A stretch of 64,000 bases of DNA, taken from contig NZ_JAGQDF010000016.1 of assembly GCF_018069875.1 (NCBI RefSeq), forward strand, positions 1-64,000. The letters are read 5' to 3'. Position 1 is the first letter of the stretch. The number at the start of each line of letters is the position of its first letter. A model generated the notes under the pieces. That model was not told the origin of the DNA. It did not search any database and was given only the letters and a program-made list of their open reading frames with translations. The DNA is from Ideonella alba (GTDB lineage Bacteria > Pseudomonadota > Gammaproteobacteria > Burkholderiales > Burkholderiaceae_C). Shown piece by piece: positions 33,309-41,528 of the stretch. Both the position numbers and the translations under genes were made by a program.

Positions 33309-34525
33309 AGACCTGGGTCGTCGGCGGCGCCGTGCGGGATGCCCTGCTGGGCCGTCCGGTGCACGACCGCGACTGGGTGGTGGTGGGCGCCACGCCCGAG
33401 CAGATGCTGGCGGCCGGTTTCCGGGCGGTGGGCAAGGACTTCCCGGTCTTCCTGCACCCCGACAGCCACGAGGAATACGCGCTGGCCCGCACCGAGCGCA
33501 AGACCGGCCCCGGCTACCACGGCTTCGTCGTCCATGCCGCGCCCGACGTGACGCTGGAGGACGACCTGGCGCGGCGCGATCTGACGATCAACGCCATCGC
33601 CCAGGCGCCCGACGGCACGCTGGTCGACCCGCACGGCGGCCGGGCCGATCTGGCCGCGCGCGTGCTGCGCCACGTCGGCCCGGCCTTTGTCGAGGACCCG
33701 GTGCGCATCCTGCGCCTGGCGCGCTTTGCGGCGCGCTTTCCCGACTTCAGCGTGGCACCGCAGACGATGGCGCTGATGCAGCAGATGGTGGCGGCCGGCG
33801 AGGTCGACGCGCTGGTGCCCGAGCGGGTGTGGCAGGAGCTCTCGCGCGGGCTGATGGAAGACCATCCGTCGCGCATGATCACGGTGCTGCGCGACTGCGG
33901 CGCCCTGCAGCGCCTGCTGCCCGAGGCCGACCGGCTGTGGGGCGTGCCGCAGCCCGCCGAGCACCACCCCGAGGTCGACACCGGCGCCCACCTGCTGCTG
34001 GTGCTCGACGCCGCGGCGGCGCTGGGTGCCTCGCTGCCGGCCCGCTGGGCCTGCCTGTGCCACGACCTGGGCAAGGGCGAGACCCCGCCCGCCGACTGGC
34101 CGCGCCACATTGCCCACGAGGCACGCAGCGAACGCCTGGCGCGCCAGGTGTCCGGCCGCCTGAAGGCCACCGGCGAGGCCACCGAGCTGGCCATGCTGGT
34201 GGCGCGCGAGCACACCAACATCCACCGCAGCCCCGAGTTCGGCGCCGCCGCGGTGGTGCGCCTGCTGGAACGCTGCGACGCCTTCCGCCGCCCGCAGCGC
34301 TTTGCCGACGCCCTGCTGGCCTGCGAGGCCGACGCCCGCGGGCGCGCCGGCCTGGCCGAGCGGCCCTACCCGGCCCGCCCGATGCTGCTGCTGGCGCTGG
34401 AAGAGGCCTGCTCGATCGATGCCGCCGCCGTGGCCGCCCAGGCCCAGGCCCGCGGCGCCCAGGGCGCAGCCATCGCCGACGCGATCCGCATCGCCCGCAC
34501 CGACGCCGTCGCCGCCGCGCTCTGA
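33305..34525 (+). CDS. cca: Multifunctional CCA tRNA nucleotidyltransferase
   Basis: 406 residues. Adds or repairs the 3' CCA of tRNAs. The class II nucleotidyltransferase head has [20 protein letters not shown] at 7-26 (metal aspartates in DRD), [10 protein letters not shown] near 96 and [16 protein letters not shown] near 135-150. A C-terminal HD phosphohydrolase domain (HLLLVLDA near 230, [11 protein letters not shown] near 255) makes it the multifunctional proteobacterial type. Starts within the stop of the upstream gene (ATGA). Confidence 0.96.
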   Translation: MKTWVVGGAVRDALLGRPVHDRDWVVVGATPEQMLAAGFRAVGKDFPVFLHPDSHEEYALARTERKTGPGYHGFVVHAAPDVTLEDDLARRDLTINAIAQAPDGTLVDPHGGRADLAARVLRHVGPAFVEDPVRILRLARFAARFPDFSVAPQTMALMQQMVAAGEVDALVPERVWQELSRGLMEDHPSRMITVLRDCGALQRLLPEADRLWGVPQPAEHHPEVDTGAHLLLVLDAAAALGASLPARWACLCHDLGKGETPPADWPRHIAHEARSERLARQVSGRLKATGEATELAMLVAREHTNIHRSPEFGAAAVVRLLERCDAFRRPQRFADALLACEADARGRAGLAERPYPARPMLLLALEEACSIDAAAVAAQAQARGAQGAAIADAIRIARTDAVAAAL

Positions 34526-34629
34526 CAGCGCGGCCTGACCGCTGGCCGCCACCGGAGCCTGCGCCCAGGCCGAGATGGGCCTCAAGGACACCGCGCCCAG
34601 GTCCCTGGCCTTCATTCCGCAGCCGCGCT

Positions 34630-34637
34630 GCCGATAA
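34630..34637 (+). promoter_or_regulatory. Sigma-28 (FliA) -10 element for the chemoreceptor
   Basis: GCCGATAA matches the FliA -10 consensus at all eight positions and lies 45 nt before the chemoreceptor ATG in a 156-bp gap. The -35 region (TTCATTCC at 11-bp spacing) is poor, with about 3 of 8 bases matching TAAAGTTT. The gene class supports the call. Confidence 0.6.
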
Positions 34638-34681
34638 GCCTGGGGTCCACCGCCCGTCGGCGGTTCCTGCCTGGTGCCTGC

Positions 34682-36247
34682 ATGTTCCAGAGATTGCGCA
34701 TCGTCCACGTTGTCCAGGGCCTGATCGTCCTGTTCTGGCTCAGCTTCATCGGCCTGGCCGGCCTGGCCTGGCTGGCGCTGAGCAATGCCCGCAGCGACCT
34801 GCACACCGTGCACGACCTGCGCATGACCCGCTCCGAACACCTGGCCAAGATCACCCAGGCCACGATCAGCAACCGCATGGAAGTCCTGCTGATGTTCCAG
34901 CACGACCCGGCCGGCGCGCTGCAGGGCGTGCACGACCATGCGGCCAGCGTCCACCTGGACAACTTCGGCCAGCGCCGCGAAGCGATCAACCAGGCCTGGG
35001 CGGCGGTCGAGGCCGGTGAACACGAGCCGGCCGAGCAGGCGCTGATGACCGAGGTGGTCAGCCGGCGCAAGGCCTGGCAGGTCCAGGTCAACAAGGCCAT
35101 CGATGCCCTCAAGGCCGGGCAGTACACGCCCGAGATCATGGCCGCCTACCTGCAGGCCGGCCGCCAGGAGAACGAGGCCTACCTGAAGGCCCTGGAAACG
35201 CTGCGCCAGTACCAGGTGGACGCCGCCGGCAGCGCGGTGCAGCAGGCGGAAGTGCTGCACACCCGCGGCACGCTGCTGATGATCGCGCTGGCGCTGCTGC
35301 TGGGCATCCCCGGCACCCTGGCCAGCGTGCACCTGATCTCACGCCTGCGCCGCGGCTTTGCCGAGGCCGACGCCACCGCCACCGCCATCGCCGAGGGCCA
35401 GCTGGGCCGGCCGATCGCCACCGATGGCCACGACGAGATCGGCGAGCTGCTGCAGCACATGCAGATGATGCAGTCGCGGCTGCAGGCCCTGATCACCCAG
35501 GTGCGCCAGGCCGCCGACTCGATCGAGGTGGCCGCCACCGAGGTGGCCGCCGGCAACACCGACCTCAGCCACCGCACCGAGCAGACCGCCTCCAACCTGC
35601 AGCAGACCGCCAGTTCGGCCGAGCAGCTGGGCGTGACGGTGCGCCAGAACGCCGACAACGCCCAGCAGGCCAACCAGCTGGCCCAGAGCGCCTCGGCGGT
35701 GGCCGGCCGCGGCGGTGACGTGGTCTCGCAGGTGGTGGGCACGATGCGCGAGATCGAAGGCAGCTCGCGCCGCATTGCCGACATCATCGGCGTCATCGAC
35801 GGCATCGCCTTCCAGACCAACATCCTGGCGCTGAACGCCGCGGTGGAAGCCGCGCGGGCCGGCGAAAGCGGCCGCGGCTTCGCGGTGGTGGCCGGCGAGG
35901 TGCGCAACCTGGCCCAGCGCAGCGCCGACGCGGCGCGCGAGATCAAGGGCCTGATCCAGGCCAGCGTGGAGCGCGTGGACACCGGCACCCGCCAGGCCGA
36001 CGAGGCCGGCCAGACCATGGCCGAGGTGGTGCAGTCGATCCGCCGCGTCACCGACATCGTCGCCGAAATCAGCCACGCCAGCCAGGAACAGAGCGCCGGC
36101 GTGGCCACCGTCGGCCAGGCGGTCAGCCAGATGGACGAGGCCACGCAGCAGAACGCCGCGCTGGTCGAGCAGAGCGCCGCCGCCGCCGAAAGCCTGCGCG
36201 CCCAGGCGCGTCAGCTGGTGCAGGCGGTGGGCGTGTTCAAGCTCTGA
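34682..36247 (+). CDS. Methyl-accepting chemotaxis protein
   Basis: 521 residues. First membrane helix about 11-33, periplasmic four-helix-bundle sensor about 34-195, second helix about 198-220, HAMP about 221-275, and cytoplasmic signalling domain to the end. The conserved hairpin tip reads [20 protein letters not shown] followed by [17 protein letters not shown] (about 368-405). The tail ends [10 protein letters not shown], without a CheR-tethering NWETF-type pentapeptide. A FliA-type -10 box lies upstream. Ligand unknown. Its TGA abuts the stop of the convergent EF-Tu-like gene as TGATCA. Confidence 0.95.
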   Translation: MFQRLRIVHVVQGLIVLFWLSFIGLAGLAWLALSNARSDLHTVHDLRMTRSEHLAKITQATISNRMEVLLMFQHDPAGALQGVHDHAASVHLDNFGQRREAINQAWAAVEAGEHEPAEQALMTEVVSRRKAWQVQVNKAIDALKAGQYTPEIMAAYLQAGRQENEAYLKALETLRQYQVDAAGSAVQQAEVLHTRGTLLMIALALLLGIPGTLASVHLISRLRRGFAEADATATAIAEGQLGRPIATDGHDEIGELLQHMQMMQSRLQALITQVRQAADSIEVAATEVAAGNTDLSHRTEQTASNLQQTASSAEQLGVTVRQNADNAQQANQLAQSASAVAGRGGDVVSQVVGTMREIEGSSRRIADIIGVIDGIAFQTNILALNAAVEAARAGESGRGFAVVAGEVRNLAQRSADAAREIKGLIQASVERVDTGTRQADEAGQTMAEVVQSIRRVTDIVAEISHASQEQSAGVATVGQAVSQMDEATQQNAALVEQSAAAAESLRAQARQLVQAVGVFKL

Positions 36248-36625
36248 TCAGTTCAGCAGCAGGCGGCCGTCGCCAACGACGCGGCCGCCCTCGGTGACCC
36301 GGATCTGCGGCTGCTTCACGCGCACCTTCAGCGGATCCAGGCAGCGCAGCGTGGCGCGCTGGGTGCTGCCGGGCTCGATCTTCTCGCCGGGAAACTTCAT
36401 GGCACAGGTGACGTCGCCACCGACGCCGGTGTGCACCTGCGGCCGGTAATTGTCCCAGGCCGGCGTGTCGCGGCCGGTCTTGCCCTGGGCGGGCCAGAGG
36501 TGGAACTCGGCCTCGATCGGCGTGTTGGCGGGCCATTCGCGGACCTCGTCCGCGGTCGTCGCGGCGGTGGCGGTGGTGGCCAGCGCGGCCAGCACCCAGG
36601 CGCCGTGGCGCATCCAGCTCGTCAT
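36248..36625 (-). CDS. Exported protein resembling EF-Tu domain 3
   Basis: 125 residues: Sec signal peptide (about 1-24, AALATTATAA) and then one domain, about 35-125. That domain follows the third domain of elongation factor Tu: IEAEFHLWP (EF-Tu FEAEVYILS), RDTPAWDNYRPQ (RHTPFFxGYRPQ), DVT, EPGS (MPGDN) and EGGRVVGDG (EGGRTVGAG). The GTPase and domain 2 are absent. Two cysteines (74, 95) may pair in the periplasm. GGGAG precedes the ATG. A surface or periplasmic binding role is possible; function unknown. Confidence 0.75.
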   Translation of the reverse strand: MTSWMRHGAWVLAALATTATAATTADEVREWPANTPIEAEFHLWPAQGKTGRDTPAWDNYRPQVHTGVGGDVTCAMKFPGEKIEPGSTQRATLRCLDPLKVRVKQPQIRVTEGGRVVGDGRLLLN

Positions 36626-36690
36626 GCATTCTCCCTGTGGTGGATCCAGGGCCAACGGCCGAGGCGTGTCCTGGGTTGACCGGCGCCGCA

Positions 36691-37797
36691 CTAGAGGCGG
36701 TGCATCCGGTCGCCTTCGGTGAAGCCCAGCGGCACCCAGTCGGCCAGGTCGGCGCTGGCCAGGGCCAGCACCTTGAACAACTCGCCCATCTCGTGCTCGG
36801 TGATCAGCTTCTGGGCCATCGCCCGTTCACGCAGGTCGGCGGCCTCGATCATCGGCGCCAAGCCGCAGTTCAGCAGGAAGCGGGCCTGGCTGGTGTAGCC
36901 CACCACCGCCAGGCCGGCGTCCTGCGCGGCCAGGGCGATGCCGGTGAAGTTGACGTGGGCGGTGATGTCCTTCTCGCCCACGCGCTGCAGCGGGTCCGGG
37001 TCGGCCTGGTGCAGGTGGTGGCACATCAGCGTGCCGCCGTGGCGCTGCGGCAGGTAGTACTCGGCCTCGGGAAAGCCGTAGTCGATGAAGAAGGCCGCGC
37101 CGCGCTGCAGGTGCTGCGCCAGCGTGCGCATGAAGCCTTCGGCCTGGGGGTGGATCTCGGTGACGGTGCCGGGCACGAAGGGCGCGTCCAGCGGCGGGCG
37201 CAGCGCGGTGGGGCGGTCGGCGAAAGCCAGGGCCTCGCCCTGGGCCACCACGCCGCGCTCATGCCAGGTCTGGCCGTCAAAGTGCAGCAGCTGCACCGGG
37301 ATGGCGTCGAGCAGCTCGTTGGCCACCACCACGCCCTGGATCGCCTCGGGCCAGCGCGACAGCCACTGCACCCGCGGCGCGAAGCGCGCCAGCCGCTCGG
37401 CCTGGCGCGCCTGCAGGCTGCCGGAGAGGTCGATGATCGCGTAGTCCACCGGCAGGCCGCGCGCGTCCAGCGCGTCCAGCAGCTGCTCGGCCAGCGCGCC
37501 CGAGCCGGCGCCGAACTCGACCACCTGGCGCGTGCCGCTGACCTCCAGGGCCTGCGCCACCTGGGCCGCCAGCGCGCGGCCGAACAGCGGCGACAGCTCG
37601 GGCGCGGTGACGAAGTCGCTGCCGCTGTCCGGCATCAGCCCGAACTTGCGCCGGGCGCTGGTGTAGTAGCCCAGGCCGGGCTCGTACAAGGCCAGCGCCA
37701 TGAAGCGGTCAAACGGCAGCCAGCCGCCCGCCTCGGCGATGGCCGCACGGATGCGCGCCGCCAGGGCGCTGGCTACACTGTCGGGTTGGCTCGTCAT
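36691..37797 (-). CDS. MidA/NDUFAF7 family SAM-dependent methyltransferase
   Basis: 368 residues. Family of class I methyltransferases (DUF185). The mitochondrial homologue NDUFAF7 methylates an arginine of complex I. Diagnostic start GGWLPFDRFMALALYEPGLGYY (residues 24-45, split), SDFVTAPELSPLFGRALA near 60, and the SAM motif VVEFGAGSGALAEQLLDAL near 92. VVVANELLDAIPV near 155 is also conserved. No Shine-Dalgarno; TAGAAT lies 8 nt before ATG, so possibly leaderless. A bacterial substrate is not known; an NDUFA9-like gene lies 4 kb away. Confidence 0.9.
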   Translation of the reverse strand: MTSQPDSVASALAARIRAAIAEAGGWLPFDRFMALALYEPGLGYYTSARRKFGLMPDSGSDFVTAPELSPLFGRALAAQVAQALEVSGTRQVVEFGAGSGALAEQLLDALDARGLPVDYAIIDLSGSLQARQAERLARFAPRVQWLSRWPEAIQGVVVANELLDAIPVQLLHFDGQTWHERGVVAQGEALAFADRPTALRPPLDAPFVPGTVTEIHPQAEGFMRTLAQHLQRGAAFFIDYGFPEAEYYLPQRHGGTLMCHHLHQADPDPLQRVGEKDITAHVNFTGIALAAQDAGLAVVGYTSQARFLLNCGLAPMIEAADLRERAMAQKLITEHEMGELFKVLALASADLADWVPLGFTEGDRMHRL

Positions 37798-37805
37798 GGG
37801 CCGCG

Positions 37806-37811
37806 ATTCTA
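37806..37811 (-). promoter_or_regulatory. Candidate -10 box TAGAAT, leaderless MidA transcript
   Basis: TAGAAT on the minus strand (5 of 6 bases) is followed by 8 nt and the MidA ATG, with no Shine-Dalgarno. It lies in the 20-bp gap between divergent genes, only 7 bp from the start of the FolM-like SDR. No -35 element is evident. Confidence 0.35.
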
Positions 37812-37817
37812 GGTTTC

Positions 37818-38612
37818 ATGCCCGCTGCCCCTGCCCCCGCCCACCGTCCGGTGACCCTGGTCACCGGCGCCGCTGCCCGCATCGGCCGCGCGATCGCGCT
37901 GGAGCTGGCCGCGGCCGGCCACGACCTGGTGCTGCACTGCCGGCGCTCGCACGACGAGGCCGACGCCACCGCCGCCGACTGCCAGGCGCTGGGTGCGGCC
38001 ACCACCGTGCTGGTGGCCGACCTGGCCGACGCTGCACAGGTCGACGCGCTGCTGCCCGCCGCGGTGGCAGCGCGCGGCCGGGTGGATGCGCTGGTCAACA
38101 ACGCCAGCCTGTTCCAGTATGACGACGCCCGCGATGCCGGCCCGGCCCTGCTGGACGCCCACTGGCGGGTCAACGTGGGCGCCCCGGTGCGGCTGGCCCA
38201 GGCGCTGGCCGCGCATGTGGGCGCGCGCGGCGGCAGCGGCTGCGTGGTCAACCTGCTCGACCAGAAGCTCTGGAACCCCAACCCCGACTACTTCAGCTAC
38301 ACGCTCAGCAAGGCGGCGCTGAAGGAGGCCACGGTGCTGCAGGCCCAGGCCCTGGCGCCCGCGGTGCGGGTGGTGGGCGTGGCGCCGGGCGTGACCCTGC
38401 CCTCGGGCCCGATGACCCAGGCCGAACATGAACGCGCCCAGCGCATGACGCCGCTGGGCCGCTCCTCCACCCCCGAGGACATCGCGCGCGCCGTGCGCTT
38501 CGCGATCGACTCCCCCGCGATCACCGGCAGCACGCTGCTGGTCGACGGCGGCCAGCACCTGGCCGGCCAGTCGCGCGACGTGCTCTTCCTGGCCCAGGAC
38601 CCCGCTCGATGA
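37818..38612 (+). CDS. SDR family reductase, FolM/pteridine reductase-like
   Basis: 264-residue NADP-dependent SDR. Motif TLVTGAAARIGRAIALEL (about 13-30) has the arginine of pteridine reductases (FolM, PTR1); NNASLF near 95; active-site YTLSK near 160. The C-terminal PLGRSSTPEDIARAVRFA is typical. FolM reduces dihydromonapterin or dihydrofolate. The 4-bp overlap with folB supports a pterin or folate role. General SDR assignment is certain; the pterin substrate is inferred from motif and neighbour. Confidence 0.83.
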   Translation: MPAAPAPAHRPVTLVTGAAARIGRAIALELAAAGHDLVLHCRRSHDEADATAADCQALGAATTVLVADLADAAQVDALLPAAVAARGRVDALVNNASLFQYDDARDAGPALLDAHWRVNVGAPVRLAQALAAHVGARGGSGCVVNLLDQKLWNPNPDYFSYTLSKAALKEATVLQAQALAPAVRVVGVAPGVTLPSGPMTQAEHERAQRMTPLGRSSTPEDIARAVRFAIDSPAITGSTLLVDGGQHLAGQSRDVLFLAQDPAR

Positions 38613-39001
38613 GTTCCCTGCTGCTTCACCCCGCCCTGCGCGGCTGCCGGCGCCTGTTTCTGCGCGACTACGCGGTGATGATCGACATCGGCGTGCACGA
38701 CTTCGAGAAGCAGGGCGCCCAGCGCGTGCTGATCAACGTCGAGCTGTTCGTGCCGCTGGCGCTGTCGACGCCGCGCGCCGATGAGCTGGACGAGGTGGTT
38801 GACTACGACTTCATCCGCAGCCGGGTGACCGAGCGCGTGGCGCGCGGCCACATCCAGCTGCAGGAAACCCTGTGCGACGACCTGCTGGCGATGATGCTGG
38901 CGCACCCCAAGGTGCGCGCCGCCCGCGTGTCGACCGCCAAGCCCGATGTCTACCCGGACTGCGACGCCGTGGGCGTCGAGGTCTTCGGCCTGAAGGAATG
39001 A
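38609..39001 (+). CDS. folB: Dihydroneopterin aldolase
   Basis: 130 residues. Folate pathway enzyme that cleaves dihydroneopterin to 6-hydroxymethyl-dihydropterin. Motifs: [20 protein letters not shown] near 24-43, [12 protein letters not shown] near 70 and the catalytic-region [12 protein letters not shown] near 91. Length is normal. Starts within the stop of the FolM-like SDR (ATGA) and is followed 4 bp later by ttcA, so these three form an operon. Confidence 0.93.
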   Translation: MSSLLLHPALRGCRRLFLRDYAVMIDIGVHDFEKQGAQRVLINVELFVPLALSTPRADELDEVVDYDFIRSRVTERVARGHIQLQETLCDDLLAMMLAHPKVRAARVSTAKPDVYPDCDAVGVEVFGLKE

Positions 39002-39005
39002 ACCG

Positions 39006-39944
39006 ATGAACACCGACGCGCCCGCGCTCGACACCGCCTCGGATGAGGCGAAGAAGGCCAAGAAGCACGCCTTCGAGATGAACAAGCTCAGCAAGCGCCT
39101 GCACCGCCAGGTCGGCCAGGCCATCACCGACTTCGGCATGATCGCCGACGGCGACAAGGTGATGGTCTGTGTCTCCGGCGGCAAGGACAGCTACTCGCTG
39201 CTGGACATCCTGCTGAACCTGCAGAAACGCGCGCCGATCAAGTTCGAGATCGTCGCCGTCAACCTGGACCAGAAGCAGCCGGGCTTCCCGGCCGAGGTGC
39301 TGCCCAACTACCTGAGCGGCCTGGGCGTGCCCTTCCACATCGAGACCCAGGACACCTACTCGATCGTCAAGAAGCACATCCCGGAAGGCCAGACGATGTG
39401 CAGCCTGTGCTCGCGCCTGCGCCGGGGCATCCTGTACCGGGTGGCGCGCGAGCTGGGCGCGACCAAGATCGCGCTGGGCCACCACCGCGACGACATCGTG
39501 GTGACGATGCTGATGAACATGTTCTTCGGCAGCCGCATCAAGGGCATGCCGCCCAAGCTGGTCAGCGACAACGGCGAGTTCGTCGTCATCCGCCCGCTGG
39601 CCTATGTGGACGAGACCGACCTCGAACGTTGGGCAGCACACCGACAGTTCCCGATCATTCCCTGCAGCCTGTGTGGCAGCCAGGAGAACTTGCAGCGGGT
39701 GCAGACCAAGAAGATGATCCGCGAGTGGGAAAAACAGTACCCCGGCCGCATCGACAACATGCTGACCGCGATGGGCAACATCACGCTCTCGCACATGATG
39801 GACCGCCAGCTCTACCCCTTCCAGACGCTGCAGGCCACCGGCCGCCCTGATCCGCAGGGCGACAAGGCCTTCGACGAGGACGAGGACTGTGTAAAGCCGG
39901 TCAACGCCCCGGCCGAACAGGTCGTTCGACTGGGTTGGGAGTGA
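39006..39944 (+). CDS. ttcA: tRNA 2-thiocytidine synthetase TtcA
   Basis: 312 residues. Thiolates cytidine 32 of some tRNAs using ATP and an iron-sulfur cluster. PP-loop motif [13 protein letters not shown] is near residue 58. Cluster cysteines occur in [11 protein letters not shown] (near 132) and in the later [12 protein letters not shown] (near 222). RPLAYVDE and the C-terminal [11 protein letters not shown] are typical. Four bp downstream of folB. Confidence 0.96.
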   Translation: MNTDAPALDTASDEAKKAKKHAFEMNKLSKRLHRQVGQAITDFGMIADGDKVMVCVSGGKDSYSLLDILLNLQKRAPIKFEIVAVNLDQKQPGFPAEVLPNYLSGLGVPFHIETQDTYSIVKKHIPEGQTMCSLCSRLRRGILYRVARELGATKIALGHHRDDIVVTMLMNMFFGSRIKGMPPKLVSDNGEFVVIRPLAYVDETDLERWAAHRQFPIIPCSLCGSQENLQRVQTKKMIREWEKQYPGRIDNMLTAMGNITLSHMMDRQLYPFQTLQATGRPDPQGDKAFDEDEDCVKPVNAPAEQVVRLGWE

Positions 39945-39966
39945 TCTGACGCATCGGAGTACCGCC

Positions 39967-40581
39967 ATGCCGAACGCCATACCGAACACCCTCCGCCGCC
40001 ACCTGCTGATCGCTGTTCTGGGCGCCGCCGCGCTGAGCGGCTGTGCCAGCCTGAACACCTTCAGCGGCGAGGTCAGCAGCTTCGGCGACTGGCCGGCCGG
40101 CCGCGCGCCGGGCAGCTTCGCCTTCGAGCGCCTGCCCTCGCAGCAGCAGGACCCCGAGGAGCAGGGCCGTCTGGAGCGCCTGGCCACGGTGGCGCTGCAG
40201 GCCAAGGGCTTCCAGCCGGCCGCGCCGGGCGCCAAGCCGGATGTGGTGGTACAAGTGGGCGCTCGCATCAGCCGTCAGACCCGCTCCCCCTGGGATGATC
40301 CGCTGTGGTGGCGCTTCGGTCCCGGCGTGCGCTGGTACGGCCCGTGGTCGGGCTGGAGCAGCTGGCGCTGGAGCAACGCGCTCGACCCCGAATACGGCCG
40401 CGAGGTGGCGCTGCTGCTGCGCGATGGCCCCAGCGGAACGCCGCTGTACGAGGCCCGCGCCAGCAACGCCGGCGCCACGCCGGGCAACGACAAACTGCTC
40501 GAAGCCCTGTTCCTGCTGTCGATGAACGACTTCCCGGCCGCCCGCGGCGAGCCGCACTCGGCCTCGGTCGTGCGGCCCTGA
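39967..40581 (+). CDS. DUF4136 lipoprotein
   Basis: 204 residues. Lipoprotein signal MPNAIPNTLRRHLLIAVLGA ending LSGC, lipid cysteine about residue 26. The mature part follows DUF4136: SFAFERLPSQQQ, ARLERLATVALQAKGFQ-like LERLATVALQAKGF, DVVVQVGARI, and a Trp-rich middle. Family members are outer- or inner-membrane lipoproteins of unknown role. Separated from the convergent DUF6279 gene by a 52-bp gap holding a 13-bp tandem repeat. Confidence 0.85.
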   Translation: MPNAIPNTLRRHLLIAVLGAAALSGCASLNTFSGEVSSFGDWPAGRAPGSFAFERLPSQQQDPEEQGRLERLATVALQAKGFQPAAPGAKPDVVVQVGARISRQTRSPWDDPLWWRFGPGVRWYGPWSGWSSWRWSNALDPEYGREVALLLRDGPSGTPLYEARASNAGATPGNDKLLEALFLLSMNDFPAARGEPHSASVVRP

Positions 40582-40601
40582 GGCCTCGGCGGCCTCCCTC
40601 A

Positions 40602-40640
40602 TCGGGCTCGGTCGTCGGGCTCGGTCATCGGCCTCAGTCG
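40602..40640. repeat. 13-bp tandem repeat, three copies, over the DUF6279 stop
   Basis: Copies at 40602-40614 (TCGGGCTCGGTCG), 40615-40627 (one change) and 40628-40640 (three changes). The last copy contains the stop codon of the minus-strand DUF6279 gene (40634-40636). This fills the gap between the two convergent lipoprotein genes. Confidence 0.8.
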
Positions 40641-41497
40641 GCCGCCAGCGCCCGCAGATCGGCCTCCCAGGTGGCCCATTGGCGTCGGGCATGTTCACGC
40701 TGACGCGGGCTGGCGCTGGCCTGCAGCTCGGCCAGCAGCTGGCAATGCGCCTGCTGGGTCTGTTCGCGCAGCGCGCGCTGGGCCGGTGTGCCGGTGCGCC
40801 AGCGCGCCCACAGCGCGTCCAGCTGCACCGCCGCATCGGCCGCCGGCAGCGCCGGCAGCTGGCGCAGCGTGGCCAGCAGCTCCTGCTGCTGGCGCTCGCG
40901 CTCGCTGGCCCAGCCGCTGCCGTCACCCAGGCGGTCGACCAGCTGGCCCACGCGGGTGCGCTGGGCGGCATCCAGCGGGCCCAGCAGGCGCTCGTAGCGC
41001 TCCGCCAGGCGGTCGATCTGCGCCTGACGGCGCTCGGCCGGCGACTGGTCGGCGGCCTCCTCGGCCTGTTCGCGGCGCTCGCGGGCGAAGTGGGCTTCCA
41101 GGTGGGTCCATTGCGCCGGGCCCAGCTGGCGGGCCACGGCCAGCGCATCGGGGCGGATCTGCTGCCAGGTGGCGTCCAGCCAGCCGGGCAGCCGGTCGGC
41201 CCAGCGGCAGACGTCGGCGGCGCCCAGCGGGCGCTCCCAGTCGCGGCGCACCTGGGCCAGGGTGGCGGCCATCTCGGGCAGCTGGGCCCGGCGCTGCCAG
41301 GCCAGCCAGCGCGTGGCGGCGTCGCGCACCAGCGCGGATTGCGTGCGGTCGAAGTCGAACTGGCGGTCCAGCCAGGTGGCCAGCAGGGTGTCGGCCTGGT
41401 TGTAGGCCAGGCGCACCACGCTGCAGCCGGCCAGCGCGACCAGCGACAGCGCCAGCAGGGCGCGCCGGGTCGCGATAATCCAGCCTCGCCCGGCCAC
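40634..41497 (-). CDS. DUF6279 family lipoprotein
   Basis: About 287 residues from a GTG start; lipoprotein signal ATRRALLALSLVALAGC precedes the mature protein. The mature part is helical and charged, with CSVVRLAYNQADTLLATWLD (first 20 residues), RTQSALVRDAATRWLAWQRR and many Glu, Gln and Arg; this is the DUF6279 pattern. The start is uncertain: an ATG at 41542 would give a longer N-terminus overlapping the divergent glmU start by 14 bp, whereas GTG 41497 puts the signal peptide near the beginning. Function unknown; probably periplasmic. Confidence 0.8.
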   Translation of the reverse strand: MAGRGWIIATRRALLALSLVALAGCSVVRLAYNQADTLLATWLDRQFDFDRTQSALVRDAATRWLAWQRRAQLPEMAATLAQVRRDWERPLGAADVCRWADRLPGWLDATWQQIRPDALAVARQLGPAQWTHLEAHFARERREQAEEAADQSPAERRQAQIDRLAERYERLLGPLDAAQRTRVGQLVDRLGDGSGWASERERQQQELLATLRQLPALPAADAAVQLDALWARWRTGTPAQRALREQTQQAHCQLLAELQASASPRQREHARRQWATWEADLRALAAD

Positions 41498-41528
41498 GTC
41501 GGCGGGGCGACTGAACCACGGTTTTCGA

